The notes under the pieces: model-generated | What the model was told of the DNA's origin: nothing | What the model saw: the letters and a program-made list of their open reading frames with translations, nothing else | Database searches by the model: none | Translations under genes and position numbers: made by a program | In this document: positions 8,719 through 17,867 of the stretch, piece by piece | Position numbering within the stretch: the first letter of the stretch is position 1 | Layout of the letters: every line of letters starts with the position of its first letter | Source of the DNA: Pseudomonas sp. SORT22 | Lineage (GTDB): Bacteria; Pseudomonadota; Gammaproteobacteria; Pseudomonadales; Pseudomonadaceae | Reading direction: 5' to 3' | Assembly (NCBI RefSeq): GCF_018417635.1 | Contig: NZ_CP071007.1 | Coordinates: 1,426,501-1,490,500 of the forward strand | DNA: 64,000 nucleotides

Positions 8719-9357
8719 TCAATCGTCCGAAGTTTTCTGCTTGTACTCGCACAAATCTTCGATCCGGCAACTACCGCAACGGGGTTTGCGCGCCTGGCAC
8801 ACATAGCGCCCGTGCAGGATCAACCAATGGTGGGCGTCAAGCAGGTACGGCTTGGGCACGAACTTCATCAAGGCCTTTTCAACTTCCAGAACGGTCTTGC
8901 CCGGGGCAATGCCGGTGCGGTTGCTGACCCGGAAAATATGCGTATCAACGGCCATGGCCAGTTGCCGAAAGGCGGTGTTGAGCACCACGTTGGCGGTCTT
9001 GCGGCCAACCCCGGGTAGTGCTTCAAGCGCTTCTCGGGTTTCTGGTACCTGGCTGCCATGTTGCTCCATCAGCAGGCGACAGGTTTCGATGACGTTTTTC
9101 GCCTTGCTGTTGTACAGGCCGATGGTCTTGATGTACTCCGACAGGCCGTCAACACCCAGGGCATGGATGGCTTGCGGGGTATTGGCGACCGGGTACAGTT
9201 TGGCCGTGGCCTTGTTCACGCTGACGTCGGTAGCCTGTGCCGAGAGGATGACCGCAATCAGCAGTTCGAAAGGACTGGTGTAGGCCAGCTCGGTTTTCGG
9301 CTCGGGGTTGTCTTCATGCAACCTGCGAAAAATTTCCAGGCGTTTGGCGGCATTCAT
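8719..9357 (-). CDS. nth: endonuclease III (DNA glycosylase/AP lyase)
   Basis: 212 residues, the standard length. The helix-hairpin-helix is EALPGVGRKTANVVL with the catalytic Lys; the catalytic Asp is in MAVDTHIFRVSNR. The [4Fe-4S] loop is C-x6-C-x2-C-x5-C (VCQARKPRCGSCRIEDLCEY). It removes oxidised pyrimidines and nicks abasic sites. It lies 4 bases downstream of the last rnf gene on the same strand, the same rnf-nth order seen in enterobacteria and P. aeruginosa. Confidence 0.98.
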   Translation of the reverse strand: MNAAKRLEIFRRLHEDNPEPKTELAYTSPFELLIAVILSAQATDVSVNKATAKLYPVANTPQAIHALGVDGLSEYIKTIGLYNSKAKNVIETCRLLMEQHGSQVPETREALEALPGVGRKTANVVLNTAFRQLAMAVDTHIFRVSNRTGIAPGKTVLEVEKALMKFVPKPYLLDAHHWLILHGRYVCQARKPRCGSCRIEDLCEYKQKTSDD

Positions 9358-9361
9358 GGGG

Positions 9362-9886
9362 TCAAAGTGTTCCTTGACGACGGGAAAGGGCTCGCCGTTG
9401 GCAAACCCGGTTATACAGGGCGAGTATCAGGCCCAGAAGGATCAAGGCGCCGGGCAACATGCCGGCCAGGCGCAGGTTGGCAAACTCACTGAGCAGCTGG
9501 CGCGTGAACCCCGCGGCCATGCACAGCGCAGCAAATGCTGCCAGTGTGGTAGCTGCGGTACGCCAGCGGGCACTGTTACCCAGGGCCAGCTCGAACAGCA
9601 GGCATTGTACGGCGATCAATGCCGGATAGCGGCCCAGCTCCAGTGCCAGCGGCAGGGCCCAGGCGCGCAAGCCTAGCTCAAGGCAGGTGACCAGCAGGGC
9701 GGCCATCAGCACGCTTGCGAACAGGCGGGCGTCAGCGTCCAGCTGTTTGCGCAGGGGTGTCATGCACAGACGGTGCAGGCCAACGGCCAGCAGGCTTAGC
9801 AGCGCCATGGTGCTGGCCTGCAGCAATGTCTGGGTGGCGCCCAGCGCGGGCGCCAGGCTTATTGCAGCGAGCCATTGTCTATTCAT
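9362..9886 (-). CDS. rnfE: RnfE/RsxE-like membrane subunit, shortened and divergent
   Basis: 174 residues from ATG at 9886, which overlaps the rnfG stop by 8 bases; a GTG two codons upstream is possible. About six hydrophobic segments are seen. Alignment by eye to E. coli RsxE (about 231 residues) shows the same start (LAAISLAPALGA against LLGLCPLLAV) and end (AGMLPGALILLGLILA), but a shortened middle. The first conserved cysteine of the family (LGLCP) is Ala here; one Cys remains in AVQCLLFEL. It probably still sits in an Rnf-like complex but looks degenerate. Confidence 0.7.
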   Translation of the reverse strand: MNRQWLAAISLAPALGATQTLLQASTMALLSLLAVGLHRLCMTPLRKQLDADARLFASVLMAALLVTCLELGLRAWALPLALELGRYPALIAVQCLLFELALGNSARWRTAATTLAAFAALCMAAGFTRQLLSEFANLRLAGMLPGALILLGLILALYNRVCQRRALSRRQGTL

Positions 9887-10496
9887 CCGCACCTGCGCTT
9901 AGCAACTGTTGGCGATGCTCGTCGAAATAGCGCAGGGCATCGTGGGTGGCTTGAATGACGGCGCGGGAGGTGACGGTGGCACCGGCCAACTGATCGAACT
10001 GGCCGTTGTCACGCTTGAGCGCCCAGGCTGAATCAGGCGTGTTTTGCCGGCTGTTGCCGACAAAGCCTTGCAGCCAGGTGTTGCCGGGTTCCATCAGCTT
10101 GCCGCCCAGGCCTGGCGTCTCCTGTTGTTGCAGCACCTTGACGCCGATCAGGCGACCCCCCTCATCAATGGCAATCAGCAGGTCCAGCGGGCCGCCGTAA
10201 CCCTGGCTCTGGCTGTGCAGCACAACGGCGCTCGGCTGGCCTTTCAAGGTTGCCAGATAGCCTGCGAGCAGCCGGCTGTGGTCCAGGTTGGTGGCGCCCA
10301 GAGTCAGGGGCTGTTGCAGCGGTTGGTTGTCGTAGGCCTGCTGCGCCAGCACGCTCAGCCAGCGTTGGGCCTTGAGTTGCTGCTCGGCGGCAGTGATGCG
10401 CGCGGTGGTGAACTGTTGCCAAAGCACCGTACCACCCACGGCCAGCACGGCAAGGCTCAGTAGCAGGGCGGTGGTGCGAATCGACGAGGTGCTCAT
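9879..10496 (-). CDS. rnfG: electron transport complex subunit RnfG
   Basis: 205 residues. One N-terminal membrane anchor (about 8-24) is followed by a periplasmic FMN-binding domain. The flavinylation motif is LAGATVTSRAV with T174 as the residue that takes FMN through a phosphodiester bond in the family; GETPGL-type chemistry is seen as QETPGLGGKL near 126-134. Overlaps: 4 bases with rnfD upstream and 8 with rnfE downstream, so the operon is tightly coupled. The flavin site looks intact, unlike the Fe-S ligands of RnfA and RnfE. Confidence 0.88.
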   Translation of the reverse strand: MSTSSIRTTALLLSLAVLAVGGTVLWQQFTTARITAAEQQLKAQRWLSVLAQQAYDNQPLQQPLTLGATNLDHSRLLAGYLATLKGQPSAVVLHSQSQGYGGPLDLLIAIDEGGRLIGVKVLQQQETPGLGGKLMEPGNTWLQGFVGNSRQNTPDSAWALKRDNGQFDQLAGATVTSRAVIQATHDALRYFDEHRQQLLSAGADE

Positions 10497-11473
10497 GATG
10501 TTTGCCCGCGTTCTGCCCAGCGCTCCAGGGACGGAACACAAAGATTCATCAGCAGGACCGCGAAGGCGGCGCCGTCGGGGTAGCTGCCCCAGGTTCTGAT
10601 CAGGTAGATGAGCAAGCCCGCGCCGACGCCAAACAGCAGCTTGGCCTTCGGGCTTTTCGCTCCTGAAACCGGCTCGGTGACAATGAAGAACGCCACCAGC
10701 ATGGTTGAACCGGACAGCAGGTGCAGCAACGGCGAGCCGTTTGAGTCCGAGCCCGAGCCGTTCCAGCACAGCAGGCTGGCCACGAACAGGCTGGCCAGCA
10801 GGCCGAGCGGCGCATGCCAACTGATGACCTTGCGTTGCACCAGAAGCAAGCCGCCGAGCAAAAAGGCCAGGTTGACGAATTCGCTGCCGCGACCGCCAAG
10901 GTGGCCGAAGCCTGGATGACTGGCGAACAATTCATCGATGGTCAGGCTGCGGTTGTTGCGCAGGCCGTCGAGTACCGTGGCTTGCGCCCAGGCGTCGGGC
11001 TGGTTGCCCAAATCAAGGCCGAACACTTGCTGCAGCGTGTCGGTCAGGCCCAGCACCTGGGTGACCGGCCACTGGGTCATGTGCTGCGGGAACGACAGCA
11101 ACACCAGCGCATAGCCGAGCATCGCCGGGTTGAACAGGTTCTTGCCGACGCCGCCGTACAGTTGCTTGCCCAGGGCAATGGCACTGCTGGCGGCAATTGC
11201 TGGCAGCCACCAGGGCGCGTAGGCGGGCAGTGCCGCTGTCAGCAGCACCGCCGTCACCAGGGCGCTGCCGTCGTTCAGCGCCGGCAGGCCTGGCCGTTGT
11301 TGCAGTCGCAGCAGCGCCGCTTCAGTCGCCAGCGCCGCAACGGCGCACAGCAGCAGGTTCAGCAGCAGCCCCCAGCCATGCAGCCACAGCAGGGTCAGCA
11401 ACCCGGGTGCGCTGGCCAGCAGCACCATGGCCATGGTGCTGCGCAGGCGCTCGCTGCTATCAGCCGTGGCCAT
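10493..11473 (-). CDS. rnfD: electron transport complex subunit RnfD
   Basis: 326 residues from ATG at 11473, overlapping rnfB by 14 bases. It is a multi-helix NqrB/RnfD membrane protein with conserved [33 protein letters not shown] and [14 protein letters not shown]. The FMN-Thr motif, normally SGATxL, reads AQATVLDGL with T166 kept. In canonical complexes RnfD moves electrons between flavins and is coupled to ion transport. rnfC, which normally sits between rnfB and rnfD, is absent. Confidence 0.88.
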   Translation of the reverse strand: MATADSSERLRSTMAMVLLASAPGLLTLLWLHGWGLLLNLLLCAVAALATEAALLRLQQRPGLPALNDGSALVTAVLLTAALPAYAPWWLPAIAASSAIALGKQLYGGVGKNLFNPAMLGYALVLLSFPQHMTQWPVTQVLGLTDTLQQVFGLDLGNQPDAWAQATVLDGLRNNRSLTIDELFASHPGFGHLGGRGSEFVNLAFLLGGLLLVQRKVISWHAPLGLLASLFVASLLCWNGSGSDSNGSPLLHLLSGSTMLVAFFIVTEPVSGAKSPKAKLLFGVGAGLLIYLIRTWGSYPDGAAFAVLLMNLCVPSLERWAERGQTS

Positions 11474-12314
11474 TGGCGGCCGCCGGTTGCAGTGCTTGCA
11501 GGCGAGCCTGGGCCTGTTGCGCTTCGTGCTCAAGTTCAGCCAATTGTGCTTGCTGGGCCTGGTTCGGCGCCTCGCCAAAGGCGCTTCGGGCCTTGCTCAG
11601 TTGCGCCCGGCTCATGGCGGCGGCGATTTTTGCCTGCTTCAGCGCTGCATCGGCGGCCGCGGCTTTCTGCGCCTTGACCCGTTCGATGGCGGCCTTGATC
11701 GGGTCGTCGACAGTGGCGCCCGGCGTGGTGATTGTGGCAGTGGCCGCACGCTGGCTGCGGGCCAGGCGGTCGGCCTGCTTGCGGGCTTCTTCGCGCTGCA
11801 GGCGGTTGTTGCGCTGCTCGAAGCGCCGCCGCGCCTGGTTACGTTTGTGGCTGCGGGCCTCGAGGGTCTGGGTGTCTTCGGCCAGGCCACCGACAATCGG
11901 CACGATGTTGCTGTTGGCGGTCAATGGCAGCAGGTCGATGCAGTCCACCGGGCACGGTGCCACGCACAGGTCGCAGCCGGTGCATTCGGCGCTGATCACG
12001 GTGTGCATCAGCTTGGCCGCACCGATGATGGCGTCCACCGGGCAGGCCTGGATGCATTTGGTGCAGCCGATACATTCGGCTTCACGGATATAGGCGACTT
12101 GCGCCGGTGCACGGCCGCGCTCGTGGTCGAGTTCGATCACCGGCACGTGCAACAGCTTGGCCAAGGCTGCGATGGTTTCGCCGCCTCCGGGTGGGCATTT
12201 GTTGATCGCTTCGCCCGCCGCCAGGCCTTCGGCGTAAGGCCGGCAACCAGGATGGCCACATTTGCCGCATTGGGTCTGCGGCAACAGGGCGTCGATGCGT
12301 TGAATCAAGCTCAT
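11460..12314 (-). CDS. rnfB: RnfB ferredoxin subunit lacking its membrane anchor, with an RnfC-like tail
   Basis: 284 residues. The protein opens directly at the cluster domain (C16, C19, C24, C40 in [10 protein letters not shown] and NKCPPGG). Two ferredoxin motifs follow: C81/84/87/91 ([12 protein letters not shown]) and C111/114/117/121 ([12 protein letters not shown]). The N-terminal helix of usual RnfB (about 20-25 residues) is missing, and rnfA overlaps the start so no upstream extension is possible. From about 150 to the end is an Ala/Lys/Arg/Gln coiled coil ([33 protein letters not shown]) resembling the C-terminal repeats of RnfC/RsxC. Confidence 0.85.
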   Translation of the reverse strand: MSLIQRIDALLPQTQCGKCGHPGCRPYAEGLAAGEAINKCPPGGGETIAALAKLLHVPVIELDHERGRAPAQVAYIREAECIGCTKCIQACPVDAIIGAAKLMHTVISAECTGCDLCVAPCPVDCIDLLPLTANSNIVPIVGGLAEDTQTLEARSHKRNQARRRFEQRNNRLQREEARKQADRLARSQRAATATITTPGATVDDPIKAAIERVKAQKAAAADAALKQAKIAAAMSRAQLSKARSAFGEAPNQAQQAQLAELEHEAQQAQARLQALQPAAANGHG

Positions 12315-12892
12315 GGGTTGAATAGTCCGTTGAATCCGAGAAACGCCATGGCCATGATCCCGGCGCCGATCAGCTCGATCGGCAGGCCGCGAAAGGCCAG
12401 GGGGATGTCATCGTGGTCGCTGCGCTGGCGCAGGTCGCTGAACAGGCCCAGGGCCAGCCAGAACCCCAGGCCACCGCCCAGGCTCCAGCCCAGGGTTTGC
12501 AAAATCCCATAGCTGCCTTCACTGGCTTGCAGGCTCAAGCCTAGCAGCGCCAGGTTACCCACCATCAGGGGCAACAAACCGTCGAAGGGCAGGGTTGGCA
12601 GCAGGCGTGTCAGCACTGCGAGCAGCGGCTTGATCGGTAACACGCACAGCGCCAGGAACACGAACAGGCGCAGGTATTCAAGCTGCAGGGGCAGCAACGC
12701 CAGGTGATAAATCAGTTGCCCAAGCCCGACCGCCACTACCAGCGACACCAGGGTCGCCAGGCCCAACGCATGCACCTGGCGCCGATCCGGATCGGTGTCG
12801 CTGCGCAGCAAGGGGTCGATGGCCAGCCCCTGGTGCAGGACCAGGTTATTGATCAGCGCGGCGCTGACCAGGGCCAGGAAGAATTCGCTCAT
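12311..12892 (-). CDS. rnfA: RnfA membrane subunit, divergent (cysteines lost)
   Basis: 193 residues, six predicted helices, the RsxA length. It keeps [11 protein letters not shown] near the start and [20 protein letters not shown] near the end, as in RsxA. The two cysteines that ligate the intramembrane [2Fe-2S] cluster in RnfA/NqrE relatives are replaced: LGLCP reads QGLAID and TTNCAVLG reads VGNLALLG. The only Cys (LALCVLP) is at a different place. It is the first gene of the rnf operon and overlaps rnfB by 4 bases. Confidence 0.82.
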   Translation of the reverse strand: MSEFFLALVSAALINNLVLHQGLAIDPLLRSDTDPDRRQVHALGLATLVSLVVAVGLGQLIYHLALLPLQLEYLRLFVFLALCVLPIKPLLAVLTRLLPTLPFDGLLPLMVGNLALLGLSLQASEGSYGILQTLGWSLGGGLGFWLALGLFSDLRQRSDHDDIPLAFRGLPIELIGAGIMAMAFLGFNGLFNP

Positions 12893-12949
12893 GAGGGGGC
12901 CGAATGCTGAGGCTGTCCGCCATTATCCGGCAATGACGCGAAGATGAGA

Positions 12950-12977
12950 ACGCCCCGGCCGCAATCGGCCGGGGCGT
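12950..12977 (-). terminator. GC-rich hairpin downstream of metG
   Basis: CGCCCCGGCCG, 4-base loop, CGGCCGGGGCG: an 11-bp perfect stem just after the metG stop. There is only a weak T-rich tail on the minus strand, so it may end transcription inefficiently and let some reach rnf. Confidence 0.55.
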
Positions 12978-12982
12978 GAGCC

Positions 12983-15022
12983 TTACTTGATGCGCTGGCC
13001 CGGCTTGGCGCCGCTGTCAGGGCTCAGCAGGTAGATTTCTTCACCGCCGGGGCCTGCGGCCATGACCATGCCTTCGGAGATGCCGAAACGCATTTTGCGC
13101 GGCTTGAGGTTGGCGATCATCATGGTCAGGCGACCTTCGAGCTTGGCCGGGTCCGGGTACGCCGACTTGATGCCGGAGAACACGTTGCGTTGCTCGTCAC
13201 CGATGTCCAGGGTCAGGCGCAGCAGCTTGTCGGCGCCCTCGACGGCTTCGGCCTTGAGGATCAGGGCCACCCGAAGGTCGACCGCGGCGAAGGTGTCGAA
13301 GTCGATCTCGGCCGACAGCGGATCCTTGGCCAGTTCGCCATTGCCGGTGACAACGCTGGTCTGGCTGGCGGCCAGGTCTTCCTTGGAAGCGGCGGTCATG
13401 GCTTCGACCTTGGCCGGGTCGATGCGGCTCATCAGCGCCTTGAACGGGTTGAGCTGATGGTTGCTCAGGCGGGTCTGGTGATCGGCCCAGGTCAGTGGCG
13501 CGACATTGAGGAACGCCTCGGCGTCGGCGGCCAGCACCGGCAGCACCGGCTTGAGGAAGATTACCAGCTGGCGGAACAGGTTAATGCCCTGGGCGCAGAT
13601 CGCCTGGACTTCGTCCTGCTTGCCTTCCTGCTTGGCCAGCGACCACGGCGCCTTGTCGGCGATCCAGGCGTTGGCGCGGTCGGCCAGGGCCATGATTTCG
13701 CGCATGGCACGGGCAAAGTCGCGGCCTTCGTAGGCTTCGGCAATACCCGGGGCGGCAGCGAGGAAGGCCTCGGTCAGTTCCGGTGCGGCGTCGCCGGCCA
13801 CCATGACGCCGTCGTTACCCTTGTGGATGAAGCCTGCACAGCGGCTGGCGATGTTGACTACCTTGCCAACCAGGTCGGAGTTGACCTTCTGGATGAAGTC
13901 TTCAAGGTTCAGGTCGAGGTCGTCGACGCCGCGGCCCAGTTTGGAGGCGTAGTAGTAACGCAGGTATTCCGGCGCCAGGTGATCAAGGTAGGTGCGGGCC
14001 TTGATGAAGGTGCCGCGCGACTTGGACATCTTCGAACCGTTGACGGTCAGGTAGCCGTGCACGTTGATGCCGGTCGGCTTGCGGTAGCCGGCGCCTTCGA
14101 GCATGGCTGGCCAGAACAGGGCGTGGAAGTTGACGATGTCCTTGCCGATGAAGTGGTACAGCTCGGCTTTCGAATCCTTGTTCCAGAACGCGTCGAAGTC
14201 CAGCTCCGGGCGGCGGGCGCACAGGTTCTTGAAGCTGGCCATGTAGCCGATCGGGGCGTCCAGCCAGACGTAGAAATACTTGCCCGGCTCGTCGGGAATC
14301 TCGAAGCCGAAGTACGGCGCATCACGGGAGATGTCCCATTCCTGCAGGCCGGCATCCAGCCATTCGGCGATCTTGTTGGCCACCGCGTCCTGCAGGGTAC
14401 CGCTGCGGGTCCACTGCTGGAGCATGGCCTGGAAGTCCGGCAGCTTGAAGAAGAAGTGTTGCGAATCCTTGAGCACCGGGGTGGCGCCGGAAATCGCCGA
14501 CTTGGGGTTCTTCAGCTCGGTTGGTGCGTAGGTGGCGCCGCATTTTTCGCAGTTGTCGCCGTACTGGTCTTCAGCCGCGCACTTGGGGCAGGTGCCCTTG
14601 ATGAAGCGGTCGGCCAGGAACATTTTTTTGTCCGGGTCGAAATACTGGGTGATCGAGCGGGTAGCGATGTGCCCGGCGTCACGCAGCTTGAGGTAGATCT
14701 GGCTCGACAGTTCGCGGTTTTCTTCGGCGTGGGTCGAGTGGAAGTTGTCGAAGTCGACCAGAAAGTCGGCGAAATCCCCGCTGTGCTCGGCCTGGACGGC
14801 GGCAATCAGTTGCTCGGGGGTGATGCCTTCTTTCTCGGCGCGCAGCATGATGGCCGAGCCGTGGGCGTCGTCAGCGCAGACATAAATGCACTGGTTGCCG
14901 CGAAGCTTCTGGAAGCGCACCCACATGTCTGTCTGGATGTACTCGAGCATATGGCCAAGGTGAATGGAACCATTGGCATAGGGCAGGGCGCTGGTGACGA
15001 GAATCTGACGTGGCTCGGACAT
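12983..15022 (-). CDS. metG: methionyl-tRNA synthetase
   Basis: 679 residues, the long form. The class I signatures are HLGH (21-24) and KMSKS ([13 protein letters not shown]). Zinc-type cysteines lie in [23 protein letters not shown]-terminal tRNA-binding EMAP/Trbp111 domain (about 575-679, [19 protein letters not shown] and [15 protein letters not shown]) supports dimerisation and tRNA capture. It charges tRNA-Met and initiator tRNA. It is divergent from apbC, and rnfA lies 90 bases downstream on the same strand. Confidence 0.98.
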   Translation of the reverse strand: MSEPRQILVTSALPYANGSIHLGHMLEYIQTDMWVRFQKLRGNQCIYVCADDAHGSAIMLRAEKEGITPEQLIAAVQAEHSGDFADFLVDFDNFHSTHAEENRELSSQIYLKLRDAGHIATRSITQYFDPDKKMFLADRFIKGTCPKCAAEDQYGDNCEKCGATYAPTELKNPKSAISGATPVLKDSQHFFFKLPDFQAMLQQWTRSGTLQDAVANKIAEWLDAGLQEWDISRDAPYFGFEIPDEPGKYFYVWLDAPIGYMASFKNLCARRPELDFDAFWNKDSKAELYHFIGKDIVNFHALFWPAMLEGAGYRKPTGINVHGYLTVNGSKMSKSRGTFIKARTYLDHLAPEYLRYYYASKLGRGVDDLDLNLEDFIQKVNSDLVGKVVNIASRCAGFIHKGNDGVMVAGDAAPELTEAFLAAAPGIAEAYEGRDFARAMREIMALADRANAWIADKAPWSLAKQEGKQDEVQAICAQGINLFRQLVIFLKPVLPVLAADAEAFLNVAPLTWADHQTRLSNHQLNPFKALMSRIDPAKVEAMTAASKEDLAASQTSVVTGNGELAKDPLSAEIDFDTFAAVDLRVALILKAEAVEGADKLLRLTLDIGDEQRNVFSGIKSAYPDPAKLEGRLTMMIANLKPRKMRFGISEGMVMAAGPGGEEIYLLSPDSGAKPGQRIK

Positions 15023-15178
15023 GGGGGCTCGGCTACTTTTTTCGGCTACTTGAGATGAAACGGTGATCGGCCACTATAAAACGCCGGGAAATATATTTCA
15101 CCCCATGGACGTATCTGAAGAGGGATGACGGGTTAGCATAGTGGTCTGTTTTGCTCAGTCTTTATCACGGGAGTCTCC

Positions 15179-16273
15179 ATGAGTGCCGTCACTCGCGCAG
15201 CCGTCGAAGCCGTTCTTCGCCAGTACACCGACCCATACCTGAACCAGGACCCGGTCAGCGCCGGCTGTGTCCAGGCCATTGATATCCAGGGCGATCGCGT
15301 CAGCGTGCAGCTGCAACTGGGCTATGCCGCCGGCCTGTTCAAAAATGGCTGGGCGCAGGTGCTGCAAACGGCTGTCGAAGGTCTCGACGGGGTTACCTCG
15401 GCGCGGGTCGAAATCAACTGCGTGATCGCCGCACACAAGGCCCAGGCGCAGATCCCGGGCCTGGCCAACGTCAAGAACATCATCGCCGTGGCCTCCGGCA
15501 AGGGCGGTGTCGGCAAATCGACCACCGCCGCCAACCTGGCCCTGGCCCTGGCTCGCGAAGGCGCGCGGGTAGGCATTCTCGATGCCGACATCTATGGCCC
15601 GAGCCAGGGCGTGATGTTCGGTATCGCCGAAGGCACCCGCCCGCAGATTCGCGAGCAAAAGTGGTTCGTGCCGCTCAAGGCCCACGGTGTCGAGGTCATG
15701 TCCATGGCTTTCCTGACCGACGACAACACGCCGATGGTCTGGCGCGGTCCGATGGTCTCCGGGGCCTTGCTGCAACTGGTGACCCAGACCGCCTGGGACG
15801 ATCTCGACTATCTGGTGATCGACATGCCGCCTGGCACCGGCGACATCCAGCTGACCCTGGCGCAGAAAGTCCCGGTGGCCGGCTCGGTGATCGTTACCAC
15901 CCCGCAAGACCTGGCGCTGCTCGACGCCAAGAAGGGCGTGGAGATGTTCCGCAAGGTCAATATCCCGGTGCTGGGCGTGGTCGAGAACATGGCCGTGCAC
16001 ATTTGTTCGAACTGCGGCCATGCCGAGCATCTGTTCGGTGAGGGCGGTGGCGAGAAGCTGGCGGCGCAGTACGGTGTCGAACTGCTGGCCTCGTTGCCGC
16101 TGTCGATGCTGATCCGCGAACAGGCCGACAGCGGCAAGCCGACGGCGATTGCCGAGCCGGAAAGCCAGATCGCCATGGTCTACCAGGAGCTGGCCCGTCA
16201 GGTCGGTGCACGGATCGTGTTGCAGGAAGCGGCGGCGCCGGCGATGCCGAATATCACTATCAGCGAGGACTGA
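15179..16273 (+). CDS. apbC: Mrp/ApbC iron-sulfur cluster carrier ATPase
   Basis: 364 residues. An N-terminal MIP18/DUF59 domain (about 1-85) precedes a deviant Walker A, ASGKGGVGKSTTAANLA (near 105). Switch regions ILDADIYGPSQG and VIDMPPGTGD are clear. The CxxC that binds the bridging [4Fe-4S] cluster is CSNCGHAEHLF. The dimeric ATPase transfers Fe-S clusters to apo-targets. The metG-apbC divergent arrangement is widespread in gammaproteobacteria. A REP palindrome follows the stop. Confidence 0.96.
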   Translation: MSAVTRAAVEAVLRQYTDPYLNQDPVSAGCVQAIDIQGDRVSVQLQLGYAAGLFKNGWAQVLQTAVEGLDGVTSARVEINCVIAAHKAQAQIPGLANVKNIIAVASGKGGVGKSTTAANLALALAREGARVGILDADIYGPSQGVMFGIAEGTRPQIREQKWFVPLKAHGVEVMSMAFLTDDNTPMVWRGPMVSGALLQLVTQTAWDDLDYLVIDMPPGTGDIQLTLAQKVPVAGSVIVTTPQDLALLDAKKGVEMFRKVNIPVLGVVENMAVHICSNCGHAEHLFGEGGGEKLAAQYGVELLASLPLSMLIREQADSGKPTAIAEPESQIAMVYQELARQVGARIVLQEAAAPAMPNITISED

Positions 16274-16281
16274 GGTGATTT

Positions 16282-16328
16282 TCGCGGGGCAAGCCCGCTC
16301 CTACCGTAGGAGCGGGCTTGCCCCGCGA
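16282..16328. repeat. REP palindrome, class 1
   Basis: Perfect inverted repeat with 23-bp arms (TCGCGGGGCAAGCCCGCTCC and three more bases) and a 1-base centre. It is nearly identical to the element at 53370-53419. This is the well-known Pseudomonas REP type found between genes. Confidence 0.9.
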
Positions 16329-16349
16329 TGAGGTCAAAATCCAGGGCAT

Positions 16350-16384
16350 AAAAAAAGCCCCACCTGTTAAGGGCGGGGCTTTCT
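16350..16384 (-). terminator. terminator after cold-shock gene
   Basis: On the minus strand, AGCCCCGCCC / GGTGGGGCT-type stem followed by TTTTTTTAT. It directly follows the REP and the csp stop. Confidence 0.85.
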
Positions 16385-16403
16385 TCAAGCTGTAAAGCGG
16401 AAG

Positions 16404-16613
16404 TTAGATAACTTCTACTTCTTCAGCCTGCATGCCTTTCTGACCGCGGGTAGCGATGAAAGAGACCGCTTGGCCTTCTTTCAGGCTTTTGAAGCCGTCA
16501 GCTTTGATGGCTTTGAAGTGTACGAACAGGTCGTCACCGGATTGTGGGGTGATGAAGCCGAAGCCTTTTTCATCGTTGAACCACTTAACGGTACCGGTTT
16601 GGCGATTGGACAT
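16404..16613 (-). CDS. cold-shock domain protein (CspA family)
   Basis: 69 residues, a single five-strand OB fold. RNP1 is KGFGFI and RNP2 is LFVHF; the family opening [19 protein letters not shown] is intact. It binds single-stranded RNA/DNA as an RNA chaperone. AAGGAG lies just upstream of ATG at 16613. A leader of about 150 bases on the minus strand could give the temperature-dependent control usual for csp mRNAs. The exact paralogue (CapB, CspD or other) cannot be fixed from sequence alone. Confidence 0.95.
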   Translation of the reverse strand: MSNRQTGTVKWFNDEKGFGFITPQSGDDLFVHFKAIKADGFKSLKEGQAVSFIATRGQKGMQAEEVEVI

Positions 16614-16964
16614 GGTCTGTCTCCTTGGACAAAGTTAACTACGACTCAGGAAACGCCCTGGCCGAGACTGAGTGCAAAGAGGCAGAAAATTCATGAAGAT
16701 GGGTTGATCGAAATCTTGCATCAGGTAGATATTCTCAGTGACACGTGCAGCACAGTGGCGTCACCTTAACCCTTTTTCCAGAACGTGCCAATGGTCTTGT
16801 GACGCTTTCTCATAATTCATGACTGACGGTGCCTCGCGCTCCCGTGCAGGCCCCGTGGTACGGGGATCCGACGGTTGATGCTGCATGGAACTTTGAACCC
16901 GGCGCCGGGCCCGGTAAGATGCGCCACAGAATTTTTTCACCACGCAATTTCAGGACACCCCGCC
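16614..16964. other. divergent control region of csp and dcd
   Basis: 351 bases without a convincing gene. The left part (to about 16760) would be the csp 5' leader on the minus strand and ends in AAGGAG. The right part carries a candidate dcd promoter. A 19-codon open frame starting MNYEKASQDHWHVLEKGLR on the minus strand (ending at 16761) is in between, but has no good ribosome site. Confidence 0.55.
16893..16920 (+). promoter_or_regulatory. possible dcd promoter
   Basis: TTGAAC, a 16-base spacer, then TAAGAT: each hexamer matches the sigma-70 consensus at about 4 of 6 positions. It would give a leader of about 38 bases before dcd. Weak evidence. Confidence 0.3.
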
Positions 16965-17531
16965 ATGAGCATCAAATCGGACAAGTGGATTCGCCGCATG
17001 GCGCAGGAACACGGCATGATCGAGCCGTTCGTCGAGCGCCAGGTGCGCGGTGAGAGCGACAACCGGCTGATCTCCTTCGGCGTCTCCAGCTACGGCTACG
17101 ACGTGCGCTGCGCCGACGAATTCAAGGTGTTCACCAACATCAACTCGGCGACCGTCGATCCGAAAAACTTCGACGCCGGCAGCTTTGTCGACGTCAAGAG
17201 CGACGTCTGCATCATCCCGCCGAACTCCTTCGCGCTGGCCCGCACCGTCGAATACTTCCGTATCCCGCGCAACGTGCTGACCATCTGCCTGGGCAAGAGC
17301 ACCTACGCCCGCTGCGGCATCATCGTCAACGTCACCCCGCTTGAGCCCGAGTGGGAAGGTCACGTGACCCTGGAGTTCTCCAACACCACCACGCTGCCGG
17401 CGAAAATCTACGCCAACGAAGGCGTGGCGCAGATGCTCTTCCTCGAATCCGACGAAGAATGCGAAGTGTCCTATAAGGATCGTGGCGGTAAATACCAGGG
17501 CCAGCGCGGCGTTACCCTGCCACGCACCTGA
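16965..17531 (+). CDS. dcd: dCTP deaminase
   Basis: 188 residues. It converts dCTP to dUTP plus ammonia, feeding dTTP synthesis. The conserved [21 protein letters not shown], the catalytic-site segment [20 protein letters not shown] and the C-terminal [12 protein letters not shown], which closes over the triphosphate, are all present. The start [13 protein letters not shown] is the family start; the frame is open 30 codons upstream but that stretch contains the likely promoter. Confidence 0.97.
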   Translation: MSIKSDKWIRRMAQEHGMIEPFVERQVRGESDNRLISFGVSSYGYDVRCADEFKVFTNINSATVDPKNFDAGSFVDVKSDVCIIPPNSFALARTVEYFRIPRNVLTICLGKSTYARCGIIVNVTPLEPEWEGHVTLEFSNTTTLPAKIYANEGVAQMLFLESDEECEVSYKDRGGKYQGQRGVTLPRT

Positions 17532-17630
17532 GGCGACAAGGCGAGGGAATTCCTTGCCTGCGGCGTACTCCAATGAGTTGAATTGTTCCGCCCGGCAACA
17601 CGCCAGGCGGACGTCAACCAGGAGCCGCCC

Positions 17631-17864
17631 ATGAAACTCGACCCGACCATCAGTGCCAAGCTGGCCGTGCTGCAGCCCAACAGCGTTGGGATGTTGGCCT
17701 GGTCGCTGCTGGCCCATCCGCACCCGCACATCCTCCACGCGGGCGGCGTGCCCGGTCAGCCTGATCCAGACACCCCTGATTCACCGCAACCGGGGGAAAA
17801 TCCGCCGATGGAGCCGGGTGAGCCCACTCTGCCTGACGAGCCGCCACCGGCCCCCGTCGCCTGA
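17631..17864 (+). CDS. small proline-rich protein of unknown function
   Basis: 77 residues, with AGGAG 6 bases before ATG at 17631. The N-terminal 40 residues look folded (MKLDPTISAKLAVLQPNSVG, then LAWSLLAHPHPHILHAGG). The rest is Pro/Glu/Asp-rich (QPDPDTPDSPQPGENPP, LPDEPPPAPVA). No signal peptide or membrane helix is seen. It lies 99 bases after dcd and converges on the ABC ATPase gene, 3 bases away. I do not recognise a family; the ribosome site and codon use favour a real gene. Confidence 0.6.
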   Translation: MKLDPTISAKLAVLQPNSVGMLAWSLLAHPHPHILHAGGVPGQPDPDTPDSPQPGENPPMEPGEPTLPDEPPPAPVA

Positions 17865-17867
17865 CCG

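Noticed and set aside
13190..15058. 622-codon open frame antisense to metG
   Set aside because: Shadow of metG, no recognisable features.
16761..16943. Short minus-strand frame ending MNYEKASQDHWHVLEKGLR between csp and dcd
   Set aside because: No ribosome site at a useful distance, and it overlaps the likely dcd promoter; kept only as a remark.
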